37,197 nt of DNA from Bacteroidota bacterium (GCA_021823405.1 JAKAOA010000012.1:1-37197); one strand, 5' to 3'. Shown: positions 9,456-17,690, numbered from the stretch's first letter. A program made the numbers and translations. Notes: generated by a model not told the origin, from the letters alone.

Positions 9456-9980
9456 ATGAATCCTGTGTGCTATCTCAACCTCATCTATTTGAGCATTTCC
9501 AATGCCGAAATTCTGATAGCCATACTTGCTTCACTGGCAGCTTCGATAGTAGTTTTCAGCATAACCGAGATAGTGGCTCCCTATTTCAGATACAGCAGAT
9601 TAGCCGGGAAATATGAAATATTCTGGATTAAAAACTGGCGCGAAGGCGGCGATGAAATTGATTTTACGAAACCGATGGGAAATGCCGAACTGACTTACAA
9701 AGGGGGTAACAAGTTAGAGATACTTTACAGGCAGACAAGACACGAAACGGAGTATAGCGAGGTTGACCACCGCTGGAAAGGAACTTTAATTATGGAAACT
9801 CCCCATAACGGCACTATCGCTTTTAATTATACGATGCTTGGCGGCAAACCCCTCGACATGCACAAACACCGTATCGGCTTCAAGAAAGTGATATGCGATC
9901 ACCGGCGCGACAAGAAGGTGATTTACCTTATCGGCTATCGCTCGGAGGGCTATGGCAAAGAGGTTCTGATTGAAAAATAA
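9456..9980 (+). CDS. Unknown protein with one N-terminal membrane helix
   Basis: This 174-residue protein has a single strong membrane helix near residues 17-42 (ILASLAASIVVFSITEIVAP). A soluble domain rich in beta strands and charged residues follows (KYEIFWIKNWREGG, RWKGTLIMETPHNG). I do not recognise the family. A -7-like TAATATTG lies 19 nt upstream of the ATG. The gene is isolated between trmD and a dispersed repeat. Length, clean start and lack of low complexity support a real gene. It is probably a membrane-anchored protein with its domain in the cytoplasm, because positively charged residues flank the C-terminal side of the helix. Confidence 0.7.
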   Translation: MNPVCYLNLIYLSISNAEILIAILASLAASIVVFSITEIVAPYFRYSRLAGKYEIFWIKNWREGGDEIDFTKPMGNAELTYKGGNKLEILYRQTRHETEYSEVDHRWKGTLIMETPHNGTIAFNYTMLGGKPLDMHKHRIGFKKVICDHRRDKKVIYLIGYRSEGYGKEVLIEK

Positions 9981-10133
9981 ATATACTGCTCGTAAACGAT
10001 TTTGCTACCGTGTGCCGCCTTAGCTATAGCGGTGGTGCAACGCGAAATACTTGTGCAAGCCGTTATACCGAAGCTTTGAATTTGTGGACCTTTACAACCC
10101 GATAGCTATCGGGTTCAATTGTGGTCGGTATAG
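9981..10133 (-). repeat. Dispersed double-palindrome element, copy C
   Basis: Read on the minus strand, this shows the same order of blocks as two other intergenic copies (34239-34380 and 36060-36195): ACAATTGAACCC, a first ATAGCTAT palindrome, a CACAAA block, a second palindrome with TAGCTA, and a closing block resembling ACACGGTnGnAAAAnCGnTTA. Its first palindrome, AACCCGATAGCTATCGGGTT, is perfect. The central part is diverged from the other two copies. It starts directly after the stop of the upstream gene and ends 71 nt before tRNA-Gly. Confidence 0.75.
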
Positions 10134-10203
10134 TTACAGGAACAGGAGTACCTACTTCTGAAGCTGACATTTATTTGAAATGCCCTAAAAATCTTAATAC
10201 CAG

Positions 10204-10276
10204 AGCGGAAAACGGGGCTCGAACCCGCGACCCTCAGCTTGGGAAGCTGATGCTCTACCAACTGAGCTATTTCCGC
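10204..10276 (-). tRNA. tRNA-Gly(CCC)
   Basis: This is a 73-nt cloverleaf on the minus strand. The acceptor stem GCGGAAA pairs with TTTCCGC, with U73 as discriminator. The D arm contains GCTCAGTTGGTAGAGC. The anticodon stem TCAGC/GCTGA encloses loop TTCCCAA, giving anticodon CCC, and the T arm contains GGTTCGAGCCC. The CCA end is not encoded. A -7 element TACATTTG lies just upstream. It reads the glycine codon GGG. Confidence 0.97.
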
Positions 10277-10283
10277 TTTTGCG

Positions 10284-10291
10284 CAAATGTA
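10284..10291 (-). promoter_or_regulatory. Candidate -7 promoter element for tRNA-Gly
   Basis: The minus strand reads TACATTTG, a match to TAnnTTTG, 7 nt from the mature 5' end of the tRNA. Confidence 0.55.
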
Positions 10292-10495
10292 GTAATTGTC
10301 GGAAAATAGAACCGAATGTTGACGCTCCGATCAGCGCCATGACCAATGCTCTTTCAATACTACTTTCACTTTTAATCGCAAATTATCCAATTATCTCGCA
10401 TCTCAAATATTTGATTTTTTTACAATCCATAGAACCTTCGCGGTATCATTCTCTTCATCTTGGTTAATTTTGAGAGAGAAATTTACCTATTCCGG

Positions 10496-10888
10496 TTAAT
10501 AAATATTACGTGTTTCCCACTGTTTCATAAGCCATTCAACAGCCTTGTCCTCTTCGGTAAACACCTCCATAGGGTAAGGCGGCTTGCTTACTTCTGTGAA
10601 TGCCTTTACCACCAGGCGCTCCCCTACTCTATTAACCAGTACCGCCTGCGCTACAGCTTTAATTTTCTTCTGGAGTTCTATAGAAATTCTATGCCCTTCC
10701 GAAGTTAAATTTATTTGGATACGGGTATCAACAAAGGCAAGATATGGTTTTAAATTTGTAAAATCATTGGTAATCTCTGTACACTCTAATATCTCCTTCG
10801 GTCCCATGATAATAGATTTAGTGTACCGCCGGTATATAATAGGCGCTTTATACGATATAATAACATACTCCAACTTTACTTCCTTCAT
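10496..10888 (-). CDS. STAS/SpoIIAA-like small protein (tentative)
   Basis: This protein is 130 residues long from the ATG at 10888; the track start at 10903 is a TTG five codons earlier. The alternation IIYRRYTKSIIMGPKEILE, LKPYLAFVDTRIQINLTSEG and PPYPMEVFTEEDKAVEWLMK resembles a Bacteroidota family with a SpoIIAA/STAS-like fold (possibly DUF7793), which ends in the same PxxxxVFTDEEKAxEWL pattern. Such proteins are often single-domain and of unknown role. No partner gene is adjacent. A -7-like TAATTTTG occurs 72 nt upstream. Confidence 0.7.
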   Translation of the reverse strand: MKEVKLEYVIISYKAPIIYRRYTKSIIMGPKEILECTEITNDFTNLKPYLAFVDTRIQINLTSEGHRISIELQKKIKAVAQAVLVNRVGERLVVKAFTEVSKPPYPMEVFTEEDKAVEWLMKQWETRNIY

Positions 10889-10960
10889 AACCCGGTGTTG
10901 CAACTAAAGGTTCTGATAATCCATTAATTTACCCACTATTACTCATATTTCAATCATGAA

Positions 10961-10968
10961 CAAAATTA
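10961..10968 (-). promoter_or_regulatory. Weak candidate -7 element for the STAS-like gene
   Basis: The minus strand reads TAATTTTG, which fits TAnnTTTG, 72 nt upstream of the ATG. The surrounding DNA is AT-rich, so chance occurrence is plausible. Confidence 0.35.
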
Positions 10969-11111
10969 ATAATTGTAAAGAATCTCGGAGGATGTCAATT
11001 GAGAAAATAGTTTAAAATTTTGAGCCATTTAATCTGTCCATTTTGTTACAATACTGTAGGAAATCCTATAAATTTCTATAATTTGTTAAAAAAATACCCA
11101 AATCTGAAATT

Positions 11112-11131
11112 ATATCGTATATTTGCGATAT
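11112..11131 (+). promoter_or_regulatory. arsR promoter with overlapping ArsR operator
   Basis: A perfect inverted repeat ATATCG-N8-CGATAT has a spacer, TATATTTG, that is itself a full match to the Bacteroidota -7 element TAnnTTTG. The arsR ATG follows 12 nt later. Repressor bound to the two half-sites would cover the -7 element, the expected layout for autorepression by ArsR. A second ATCG-N8-CGAT site precedes arsM, which supports the operator reading. Confidence 0.7.
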
Positions 11132-11143
11132 TAAATTTAATTT

Positions 11144-11473
11144 ATGGCAATCGCTAAAACAGACGAATTCATCCTTAGAGATAATAGAATAGCCCAATAC
11201 GCTAAAGCGCTGGCTCATCCGGCAAGGGTTGCAATTATACAATTATTGCTTAAGGAACAGGCATGTATATGCGGCGATATTGTAAACGAGCTACCACTAT
11301 CGCAATCTACTGTATCACAGCATCTTAAAGAACTGAAAAAAGCGGGACTTATAAAAGGTGAAATAGAAGGAAAAAAAATATGCTACTGTATCAATACAGA
11401 GCAATGGAACAGAGCATCAAACTATTTTCATACAATCTTCCGTCCGGTTACCAACAAAAGCGAATGCTGTTAA
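11144..11473 (+). CDS. arsR: ArsR-family metalloregulator (arsenite-responsive)
   Basis: This 109-residue winged-helix repressor contains AKALAHPARVAIIQLL, the metal-site segment ACICGDIV on helix 3 (the two Cys of CxC), the recognition helix SQSTVSQHLKELKKAGLI, and the wing GEIEGKKICYCI. A CC pair sits at the C-terminus. By family, it releases the operator when As(III) binds the Cys residues. It heads an operon with arsM, acr3 and arsC. An inverted repeat spanning the promoter -7 element indicates autorepression. Confidence 0.95.
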   Translation: MAIAKTDEFILRDNRIAQYAKALAHPARVAIIQLLLKEQACICGDIVNELPLSQSTVSQHLKELKKAGLIKGEIEGKKICYCINTEQWNRASNYFHTIFRPVTNKSECC

Positions 11474-11489
11474 AAATTTGCCCTATATA

Positions 11490-11505
11490 ATCGAATTTAT
11501 ACGAT
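11490..11505 (+). promoter_or_regulatory. Second ArsR operator-like site before arsM
   Basis: ATCG-AATTTATA-CGAT has the same half-sites and the same 8-nt spacing as the site in the arsR promoter. It lies between the arsR stop and the arsM ATG. No clear -7 element is embedded in it, so it may tune a secondary promoter or act as a roadblock. Confidence 0.5.
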
Positions 11506-11532
11506 ATTATAAATCAAACTTAAAAATGTAAA

Positions 11533-12372
11533 ATGGAAACAGAGAAAAACATCAAAAAGACAGTAAAAGAAAAGTACAGTGAAATAGCTGTGCAAACAAA
11601 AGCACATAACTCATCATCGTGCTGCGGTTCAGGCGTTTGTTCTACCGAGATATATAATATTATGAGTGACGACTATACTAAAATCACGGGCTATAACCCG
11701 GATGCCGATTTAGGACTAGGATGCGGATTACCCACCCAATTTGCCCATATAAAAGAAGGAGATACGGTAATTGACTTAGGTTCGGGGGCAGGCAATGATT
11801 GCTTCGTAGCCAGAGCGGCAACAGGAGCGAAAGGCAAGGTAATAGGAATTGACTTGACCGAGGATATGATTAACAAGGCAAGGGTTAACGGAGATAAATT
11901 AGGATTAAATAACATAGAGTTCCGGCTCGGAGATATTGAGAACTTGCCTGTAACCGCTAATAAGGCAGATGTGATTGTTAGTAACTGCGTACTTAACCTT
12001 GTCCCCGACAAGAAGAAGGCATTTTTGGAGATATTTCGCGTACTAAAAACTGGCGGGCATTTCAGTATTTCGGATGTGGTGTTAAAAGACCAACTACCGG
12101 AAAGTATCAAAAAGGCAAGTGAAATGTATGCTGGTTGTGTAGCGGGGGCATTGCAGAAGACCGATTACATCAATATAATTCATGAAACGGGCTTTATCAA
12201 TGTAAAAATTCAAAAGGAGAAACCGATCGTTATTCCGGAAGACATTCTTAGCAGGTATCTGAATGAAACTGAATTAAAGGCATACAAAGAGAAGGGCACG
12301 GGTATATTCAGTATAACGGTTTATGGCGAAAAGCCAAAAGAGACATGCGGCGTAAATTGCGGATGCAGCTGA
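11533..12372 (+). CDS. arsM: Arsenite S-adenosylmethionine methyltransferase
   Basis: This 279-residue Rossmann-fold methyltransferase has SAM motif I DLGSGAGND (81-89) and acidic motif GIDLTEDM (about 105-112). The conserved ArsM cysteines are Cys64 in GLGCGLP, Cys152 in VSNCVLNLVPDK and Cys202 in YAGCVAGAL. Two extra Cys clusters occur, CCGSGVC near residue 30 and CGVNCGC at the very end. ArsM converts As(III) to methylated, often volatile species. It is the second gene of the ars operon, with a possible operator in the 59-nt gap after arsR and 24 nt before acr3. Confidence 0.95.
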   Translation: METEKNIKKTVKEKYSEIAVQTKAHNSSSCCGSGVCSTEIYNIMSDDYTKITGYNPDADLGLGCGLPTQFAHIKEGDTVIDLGSGAGNDCFVARAATGAKGKVIGIDLTEDMINKARVNGDKLGLNNIEFRLGDIENLPVTANKADVIVSNCVLNLVPDKKKAFLEIFRVLKTGGHFSISDVVLKDQLPESIKKASEMYAGCVAGALQKTDYINIIHETGFINVKIQKEKPIVIPEDILSRYLNETELKAYKEKGTGIFSITVYGEKPKETCGVNCGCS

Positions 12373-12396
12373 CAAAAATCTCAATTATTAACACCT

Positions 12397-13458
12397 ATGA
12401 ACAGTTCACCCGTCCCGCATAAAAAGAGGTTGACATTCCTGGACCGCTTCTTGACATTATGGATTTTCCTTGCAATGGCAGCAGGTGTGCTGCTTGGTAA
12501 TGCTTTTCCATCAAGCAGTTCATTTATTAATTCGTTTTCAAGCGGCGCCACCAATATCCCTATTGCCCTTGGGCTAATCCTAATGATGTATCCGCCTTTG
12601 ACAAAGGTGCGTTATGAAAAAATAAAGGAGGTCTTTAGTTCTGTGCGAACATTAATGGTTTCGCTTTTCTTGAATTGGGTAATCGGACCAGTCATAATGT
12701 TCTTTCTTGCCATTATCTTTTTACACAACTATCCCGATTATATGATCGGACTTATTATGATAGGTCTCGCCCGGTGTATTGCGATGGTGATAGTTTGGAA
12801 TGAACTGGGCGAAGGCAGCAGTGAATACGCAGCCGGATTAGTCGGCTTAAATAGTATTTTTCAGATCCTTTTTTTTAGCGTATATGCCTTTCTGTTTATA
12901 ACCGTTATACCACCGTTATTCGGAATAAAGAGTGTGGCACTGCACATTACTCTTTCCGAGATTGCAAAAGGCGTTGGCGTATATCTGGGCATCCCCTTTG
13001 CACTCGGCATCGTCAGCCGCTATGTTTTAATAAAATTAAAGGGACAAGAATGGTTTCAGGAGAAATATATTCCGTTTATCTCTCCTATTACCTTAGTTGC
13101 GCTTCTGTTTACTATTGTAGTAATGTTCAGTTTAAAAGGCAGACTGATTGTACATCTTCCCTTTGAGGTAATTCGTATTGCCATTCCGTTGCTGTTTTAT
13201 TTTATAATTATGTTTCTGGTAAGCTTTCTGGCAGGAAAAATTACAGGCGCCGGCTATCCGGAAACTGCTGCGATTGCCTTTACAGCCACAGGCAATAATT
13301 TTGAATTGGCGATAGCAGTCGCTATAGGCGTTTTTGGCATTAACAGCCCCGAAGCGTTTGCCGGGATAATAGGTCCCTTGGTAGAGGTACCGGCTTTAAT
13401 ATCGTTAGTGCATCTTGCCTTGTGGTTGAGAAAAAAATATTTTCAAGCAGTTAATTAA
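12397..13458 (+). CDS. acr3: Acr3-family arsenite efflux permease
   Basis: This 353-residue, roughly ten-helix membrane protein matches Acr3: [23 protein letters not shown] at the start, the catalytic-cysteine helix [15 protein letters not shown] (Cys127) and the conserved Glu helix [20 protein letters not shown]. The C-terminal segment is [17 protein letters not shown]. It extrudes As(III), coupled to the proton gradient. It lies 24 nt after arsM and 9 nt before arsC. Some annotations call this family arsB, but it belongs to Acr3 (BASS fold), not E. coli ArsB. Confidence 0.95.
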   Translation: MNSSPVPHKKRLTFLDRFLTLWIFLAMAAGVLLGNAFPSSSSFINSFSSGATNIPIALGLILMMYPPLTKVRYEKIKEVFSSVRTLMVSLFLNWVIGPVIMFFLAIIFLHNYPDYMIGLIMIGLARCIAMVIVWNELGEGSSEYAAGLVGLNSIFQILFFSVYAFLFITVIPPLFGIKSVALHITLSEIAKGVGVYLGIPFALGIVSRYVLIKLKGQEWFQEKYIPFISPITLVALLFTIVVMFSLKGRLIVHLPFEVIRIAIPLLFYFIIMFLVSFLAGKITGAGYPETAAIAFTATGNNFELAIAVAIGVFGINSPEAFAGIIGPLVEVPALISLVHLALWLRKKYFQAVN

Positions 13459-13467
13459 AAAACCAAC

Positions 13468-13908
13468 ATGAGTAAAATTAAGGTATTGTTCATGTGCATC
13501 CATAATTCTGCGCGCAGCCAGATGGCAGAAGCATTTCTTAACGTTTTTGCCGGGGACAGATTTGAAGCCGAAAGCGCCGGATTGGAGAAGGGACTACTGA
13601 ATCCGCTTGTCATAGAAGCAATGAAAGAAATCGGAATCGATATTTCCCGGAATAAGACCAAAGAGGTATTTGACTTTTTTAAGCAGGGTAAAAATTATCA
13701 TTTTGTAGTAACGGTTTGCGACGAGGCAAGCGCGGAAAATTGCCCCTTTTTCCCTTCCCAGAGAGAAAAAATAAACTGGTCGTTCCCTGACCCGTCAAAG
13801 TTTACAGGCAGCCATGATGAAAAAATAGCGCAAATAAGGATAGTCAGAGATGCTATTAAGAAAAAAGTGGAACAGTTTGTAGCGCAAAAAAGCGGCTTGC
13901 CTCTTTAG
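13468..13908 (+). CDS. arsC: Thioredoxin-coupled arsenate reductase ArsC (LMW-phosphatase type)
   Basis: This 146-residue protein has the phosphatase-like P-loop CIHNSARS (nucleophile Cys10), the redox cysteines Cys84 (VTVCDEA) and Cys92 (ENCPFF), and the catalytic Asp in SFPDPS (Asp108). This three-cysteine arrangement is that of thioredoxin-linked ArsC, which reduces arsenate to arsenite for export by the upstream Acr3. It is the last gene of the ars operon. No clear hairpin terminator is visible in the 58 nt to the convergent gene. Confidence 0.95.
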   Translation: MSKIKVLFMCIHNSARSQMAEAFLNVFAGDRFEAESAGLEKGLLNPLVIEAMKEIGIDISRNKTKEVFDFFKQGKNYHFVVTVCDEASAENCPFFPSQREKINWSFPDPSKFTGSHDEKIAQIRIVRDAIKKKVEQFVAQKSGLPL

Positions 13909-13966
13909 CAATAGTTGTAAGAATAAACATTCGTCAGTTAAAAGTTCAGCGCAATTGAATGTACTC

Positions 13967-14644
13967 CTAATCCCTGTATTCCCTGCCGCTGCCGAATACA
14001 AACCTTAGGCAAAATTCAAACATGGTATTATTACCGTTATTGAAGGAGAGCGGATATGTTGCCAGGGCTTGCGCAGGTATGGCATTACGCTTTATCACCG
14101 GTATTACCGAATTTGAGAAGCGTACTCCGAAGTACCAATTATGAGAAATAAGATAGTTGATACCAAGAAGAACGCAGATATCAACAGAATTCAGATTGCT
14201 TTTGTCCAATGGCAGATTGTAGCCGCTCGAATTATAGCTGTAACTAAACAGGTAACCGCCCGATGCACCAAGTTCCCACTCAAAATTATTGTAAAACTTC
14301 CTGTTCATATTAACCCGTATTCTGTGACGCCAGATAAGAGGCACCTCTACATAATTAAAAACAAGTTTAAAATATCCGTTGTTTGTGGAATCGGGAAGTT
14401 GTTCGGTGCCCTTCTGCACATAGTTAATCTCAAGTTGCAAAATATCGTTCCTTCCGAACGTCCTATTCACAAAAATGCCACCACAATATCCTATTTTCGC
14501 ATAGTCGTTGTCGTAATCACGTGTATCGGTACCCTGTACATCACTTACCAAAGGACCTAAACTTAAGCCGGTGCTAAAATGCTGGGCACGCAATATCGTT
14601 GTCAGCGTAAGGAAACCGGCTACTAAAAATATCCTGTATCTCAT
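13967..14644 (-). CDS. PorT-like outer-membrane beta-barrel protein
   Basis: This 225-residue protein has a signal peptide ending in ILRAQ. Alternating amphipathic strands follow (LQLEINYVQKGTEQ, GYFKLVFNYVEVPLIWRHRI, EWELGASGGYLFSYSYN), and the C-terminal strand is FEFCLRFVFGSGREYRD. The FNYVEVPLIWR pattern is typical of the Bacteroidota outer-membrane barrel family (PF13568-like). It is predicted to be an eight-stranded barrel; no ligand or partner is evident. It is convergent with arsC and appears monocistronic. Confidence 0.85.
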   Translation of the reverse strand: MRYRIFLVAGFLTLTTILRAQHFSTGLSLGPLVSDVQGTDTRDYDNDYAKIGYCGGIFVNRTFGRNDILQLEINYVQKGTEQLPDSTNNGYFKLVFNYVEVPLIWRHRIRVNMNRKFYNNFEWELGASGGYLFSYSYNSSGYNLPLDKSNLNSVDICVLLGINYLISHNWYFGVRFSNSVIPVIKRNAIPAQALATYPLSFNNGNNTMFEFCLRFVFGSGREYRD

Positions 14645-14763
14645 TCCCTATTTTTAAAATAAAAGTAAAATTAAGGAAAATAACAGCATTGTAAACTTCC
14701 CTCCATTTTTAGAATAGGAATTGTTTAAAATTACACGGTTCTGTCAATTCTTGACTTATATGA

Positions 14764-14821
14764 AATATGGGAATATGTAAATAGCTAAACCTCTAATATT
14801 AAGCATATAAATTCCCATATT
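14764..14821. repeat. 11-bp perfect inverted repeat
   Basis: AATATGGGAAT (14764-14774) is exactly complementary to ATTCCCATATT (14811-14821) across a 36-nt AT-rich loop. It lies between the barrel gene start and the end of the pspC-like gene. It could fold at the 3' end of the pspC transcript or serve as a protein-binding site. No T-run follows on either strand. Confidence 0.5.
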
Positions 14822-14857
14822 GCGCCTATAATATAGAAAACAGCTGTCCGTTCTCTT

Positions 14858-16438
14858 TCAATCTGCACTATTTAATTCGCCGTTCGCACCCATAGTCCAT
14901 TTTCTGCCGCCTGTGTGCCTTTGCGCACGGTGTACCGTTCCGCACATAATATTATCTATACCTTCGGGCAACAGGATGCTTTTATTTACAGGGGCTTGAA
15001 GTACCAGTTCCATTTTCTGCTTTCTCCAGGGTGAGCCCTGTTCCAGTTCAAAGTAGGAATCGAGTTTTAGTACGGAGTCGTGCTGGGCGAAGTTGTAGTC
15101 GATACTTTTGGCTGCCTTTTGGGCTTCTGCCAAGGTAATCCCCCTGCCGTATTTTATAATTGTTAGATGATAAAGGGTATCGGGGCTAATTTCAACGCAG
15201 AAGGAAGGATTACCGCGGAAGATATTGTCGTCCGTTATATAAAAATTCAGCGAATCTATGCGTACCGATAACTCCTCCTCATCGGTTTGGGGCATCGATA
15301 TGTAAAGCGTTTTTGAAGGATTAGAAAAATTAATCATGTCAACTGTTCTTCCTGTAACCGAAAAATGACCAAACATGCTCACGGAACCGCCTATTATCAA
15401 AGCCCAGGAAACCACCCACAATATTCCAAGCACAATCGTTACGGCTCTTGAACGCTTATATATGCCTAATACCGCTCTGCCAATTCGTATGATAATGCCT
15501 ACCAATGGGACGCAAATAAAGAGGATAATCCCGGCAAGAATCATGCTCCTTGCCGCGCCCGACAGCGCAAAAAGAGAAAACAGTTTTTGAGCGCTGTAAT
15601 CGAGCCAGCGACCATTCCCGGCGTGAATATGAATAACATTAACGCCGCTGAACAGCGTTATCAGGAGGGCGATAAGGATAATAGAACAGATAAAGACGAG
15701 CAAAAATCCGACAAAGACGAATAAACTCCTGAAAACTGAATTAACTGAATTACCCGCACCGCTACCGAGCGAAACGAATAAATCTTTAAACCGTCTGCCA
15801 AGATTTGCACCTTGCTGCCCATGTTTATTTTGCAAATCGTCTTTTAAGTTATTTACTTTTTTTTTCAGGTATTCTAACTCCTCCTCTACCCTTCTACGTA
15901 TATTATTCACATCTACTGTTTCACCCATCATCTCCAGTTTTTCGCCCGCAGTAACGGCTTTAGGCATAATTACGGCAAGTATCAAATAAAGCAATATACC
16001 GAAACCGAATACAAAAACAGAAAGCGCCCAGCCGAGCCGTATCCAGAAAGGGTCGATGCCGAAATAATGCCCCAAACCTGAACATACTCCGAATAATACC
16101 TTATCGTCTGGGTCGCGGAATATTCTTTTACGAACATATTCGCGCTGATCCTGGGGCGATTGAGTTTGCCGCGCTCCGGAGCCGAACTCATTCGGTTTTC
16201 CCATTATTCCGATCACATCATCCACATCGTCAATGGTAACAACCTGCTTGAAATCCTTTATTTTGGGTAACAATATTTCGGCAATGCGCGACTCTATGTC
16301 ATTCATTATCTCCTTATGCCCTTCGGAGTCCGCTATGGAAGTAGCAATGCCGGCAAGATATTCCGATAATTTTTGATGAGCGTCCTCCTCCAACTGGAAG
16401 ACCACTCCGCCGATGCTTGCTGTTTGTGTCTTTTTCAT
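14858..16438 (-). CDS. PspC-domain membrane protein
   Basis: In this 526-residue protein, residues 1-85 form a DUF1707-like or coiled N-terminal region (HQKLSEYLAGIATSIADSEG). The PspC domain spans about 105-165: RIFRDPDDKVLFGVCSGLGHYFGIDPFWIRLGWAL, then a membrane helix. A coiled coil follows (VEEELEYLKKKVNNLKDDL), then three more membrane helices (about 230-255, 285-315, 330-355), and a C-terminal extracytoplasmic domain resembling the putative adhesin domain of Bacteroidota PspC proteins. PspC family members sense envelope stress. The padR gene lies 97 nt upstream in the same direction, a very common pairing in this phylum. Confidence 0.9.
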   Translation of the reverse strand: MKKTQTASIGGVVFQLEEDAHQKLSEYLAGIATSIADSEGHKEIMNDIESRIAEILLPKIKDFKQVVTIDDVDDVIGIMGKPNEFGSGARQTQSPQDQREYVRKRIFRDPDDKVLFGVCSGLGHYFGIDPFWIRLGWALSVFVFGFGILLYLILAVIMPKAVTAGEKLEMMGETVDVNNIRRRVEEELEYLKKKVNNLKDDLQNKHGQQGANLGRRFKDLFVSLGSGAGNSVNSVFRSLFVFVGFLLVFICSIILIALLITLFSGVNVIHIHAGNGRWLDYSAQKLFSLFALSGAARSMILAGIILFICVPLVGIIIRIGRAVLGIYKRSRAVTIVLGILWVVSWALIIGGSVSMFGHFSVTGRTVDMINFSNPSKTLYISMPQTDEEELSVRIDSLNFYITDDNIFRGNPSFCVEISPDTLYHLTIIKYGRGITLAEAQKAAKSIDYNFAQHDSVLKLDSYFELEQGSPWRKQKMELVLQAPVNKSILLPEGIDNIMCGTVHRAQRHTGGRKWTMGANGELNSAD

Positions 16439-16535
16439 TTTTTAGTATATTAGGGTTAAACATTACTTAAGAATATTAAGCCGGATACCGATTTATTTTG
16501 GTCAATATTTTGTTCTGATTCTTTATTCTATGTTT

Positions 16536-16880
16536 TTAAAGGGTGTTAGGCGAGTATTTCTCTATAATCTCATCCACGGAACCCACAAGTCCTTTCCACG
16601 ATTTATGCACTCCTTTCAGGAATTCTTTGCCCTGCGGAGTAAGCTTGTAGTATTTTCTTGGCGGTCCTGATGTCGATTCCTTCCATTCGTAACTCAATGC
16701 TCCCTCGTTCTTCAATCGCATAAGCAGCGGATAGAGTGTGCCTTCCACCACTATCAATTCCGCTCTTTTCATGGCTTCTATAATGTCTGACGGGTATGCG
16801 TCATTCTCGGATAAAATGCAAAGTATGCAAAGCTCCAGAACTCCCTTTCTCATTTGCGCTGTGGCGTTCGCTGTGTCCAT
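16536..16880 (-). CDS. PadR-family transcriptional regulator
   Basis: This 114-residue winged-helix protein contains AQMRKGVLELCILCILSENDAYPSDIIEAM, then the wing segment VVEGTLYPLLMRLKNEGALSYEW and SGPPRKYYKLTPQGKEFL, which is the PadR signature. A C-terminal dimerisation helix follows. It probably regulates itself and the downstream pspC-like gene. A -7 element TATCTTTG lies 20 nt upstream, and an inverted repeat TAGTAA-N5-TTACTA lies further upstream as a candidate operator. Confidence 0.93.
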   Translation of the reverse strand: MDTANATAQMRKGVLELCILCILSENDAYPSDIIEAMKRAELIVVEGTLYPLLMRLKNEGALSYEWKESTSGPPRKYYKLTPQGKEFLKGVHKSWKGLVGSVDEIIEKYSPNTL

Positions 16881-16900
16881 GTTCTATATTATTGTGACGG

Positions 16901-16908
16901 CAAAGATA
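16901..16908 (-). promoter_or_regulatory. Candidate -7 promoter element for padR-pspC
   Basis: The minus strand reads TATCTTTG, matching TAnnTTTG, 20 nt upstream of the padR ATG. Confidence 0.55.
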
Positions 16909-16949
16909 TATAAATTTTATGATACCTTGTATAACATAGTAGTAAAAAA

Positions 16950-16966
16950 TAGTAAACATGTTACTA
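16950..16966. promoter_or_regulatory. Candidate PadR operator
   Basis: This is a perfect 6-bp inverted repeat TAGTAA-ACATG-TTACTA, 41 nt upstream of the -7 element of padR. It is flanked by a further direct half-site (TAGTA at 16938-16942). Autoregulation by PadR-type repressors is common; the assignment rests on position and symmetry only. Confidence 0.4.
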
Positions 16967-17014
16967 CATATTGATTTTCAATAAATTATAATTTTATACT
17001 CTGGCTAATTTACC

Positions 17015-17575
17015 TTACTTTTCCATTACCGCCTCCACCTCGGGCAGAGACATAACAGTGCGGGCATTCTTCCAATTAATAGTAGGATGTTTCTTGATAA
17101 AGGCGGCAGGAATGGCGGCAATATCAAGGTAAATTGTCCCCTTAGGCGGAACAGTATATCCGGGAAGAAGTATCTTATACTTAACAATCACTTTGCCCAG
17201 TGACCATGTAAAGCCAAGCTGGTCTAATGTATCATTCGGGGCGGAATAATAGATGTCGGACGCTGGTAACACCGTCCATGGACCAGAACGGGAAACTATA
17301 GAATAATAAATTTCCACCACATTATAATTTGTGTCTGCAATTCCTGCATCCGCAATGGTATCGCAATAAGCCGCAGCGTTGGGAGAGCCAATTTGCTTCC
17401 AGCCCGTTTTAGCAATTGAATCTAGCTTAATCGAGACATTGGCGAAACTATTGGCTCCATTAATACCGTTAATTCCGTTAATACCCTGTGGTCCCGCCGG
17501 TCCCTGTGGTCCGGTGCATCCGTAAATGCTATATGCTGCTATTGCTCCAATGGAGACCAACTTCAAGTAATTCAT
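17015..17575 (-). CDS. Collagen-like lipoprotein, paralogue 1
   Basis: This 186-residue protein has a lipobox (SIYGC, Cys20). Seven collagen-type Gly-X-Y triplets follow immediately (GPQGPAGPQGINGINGIN), then a 145-residue beta-rich domain. It is paralogous to the gene at 17717-18244: both share the order lipobox, Gly-X-Y stretch, a Tyr/Ser-rich middle, and a C-terminal HPxxNWKN motif (HPTINWKN here, HPGTNWKN there). Short collagen-like leaders after a lipid anchor are frequent in Bacteroidota lipoproteins, probably as a stalk. The function of the C-terminal domain is not recognised. Confidence 0.82.
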   Translation of the reverse strand: MNYLKLVSIGAIAAYSIYGCTGPQGPAGPQGINGINGINGANSFANVSIKLDSIAKTGWKQIGSPNAAAYCDTIADAGIADTNYNVVEIYYSIVSRSGPWTVLPASDIYYSAPNDTLDQLGFTWSLGKVIVKYKILLPGYTVPPKGTIYLDIAAIPAAFIKKHPTINWKNARTVMSLPEVEAVMEK

Positions 17576-17660
17576 GTCTATTGTATTATCGGTTTACGAA
17601 GGTAAAGATAAACGAATTACAGACCGGTGCGAAAATAGGGCAGATTAAAATTTATGATAA

Positions 17661-17690
17661 ATAAAAAGCCCCATATTGCGTATGGAGCTT
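17661..17690 (-). terminator. Intrinsic terminator between the two collagen-like genes
   Basis: On the minus strand AAGCTCCATA pairs with TATGGGGCTT (one G-U pair) around a 5-nt loop, followed by TTTATTT. It lies 27 nt after the stop of the upstream paralogue and indicates separate transcription of the two lipoprotein genes. A second inverted repeat (CCGGCT/AGCCGG, 17700-17731) spans the stop codon. Confidence 0.75.

Noticed and set aside
10121-10309. 62-codon ORF containing ENGARTRDPQLGKL
   Set aside because: This is a translation of tRNA-Gly and its flanks, a well-known spurious annotation pattern.
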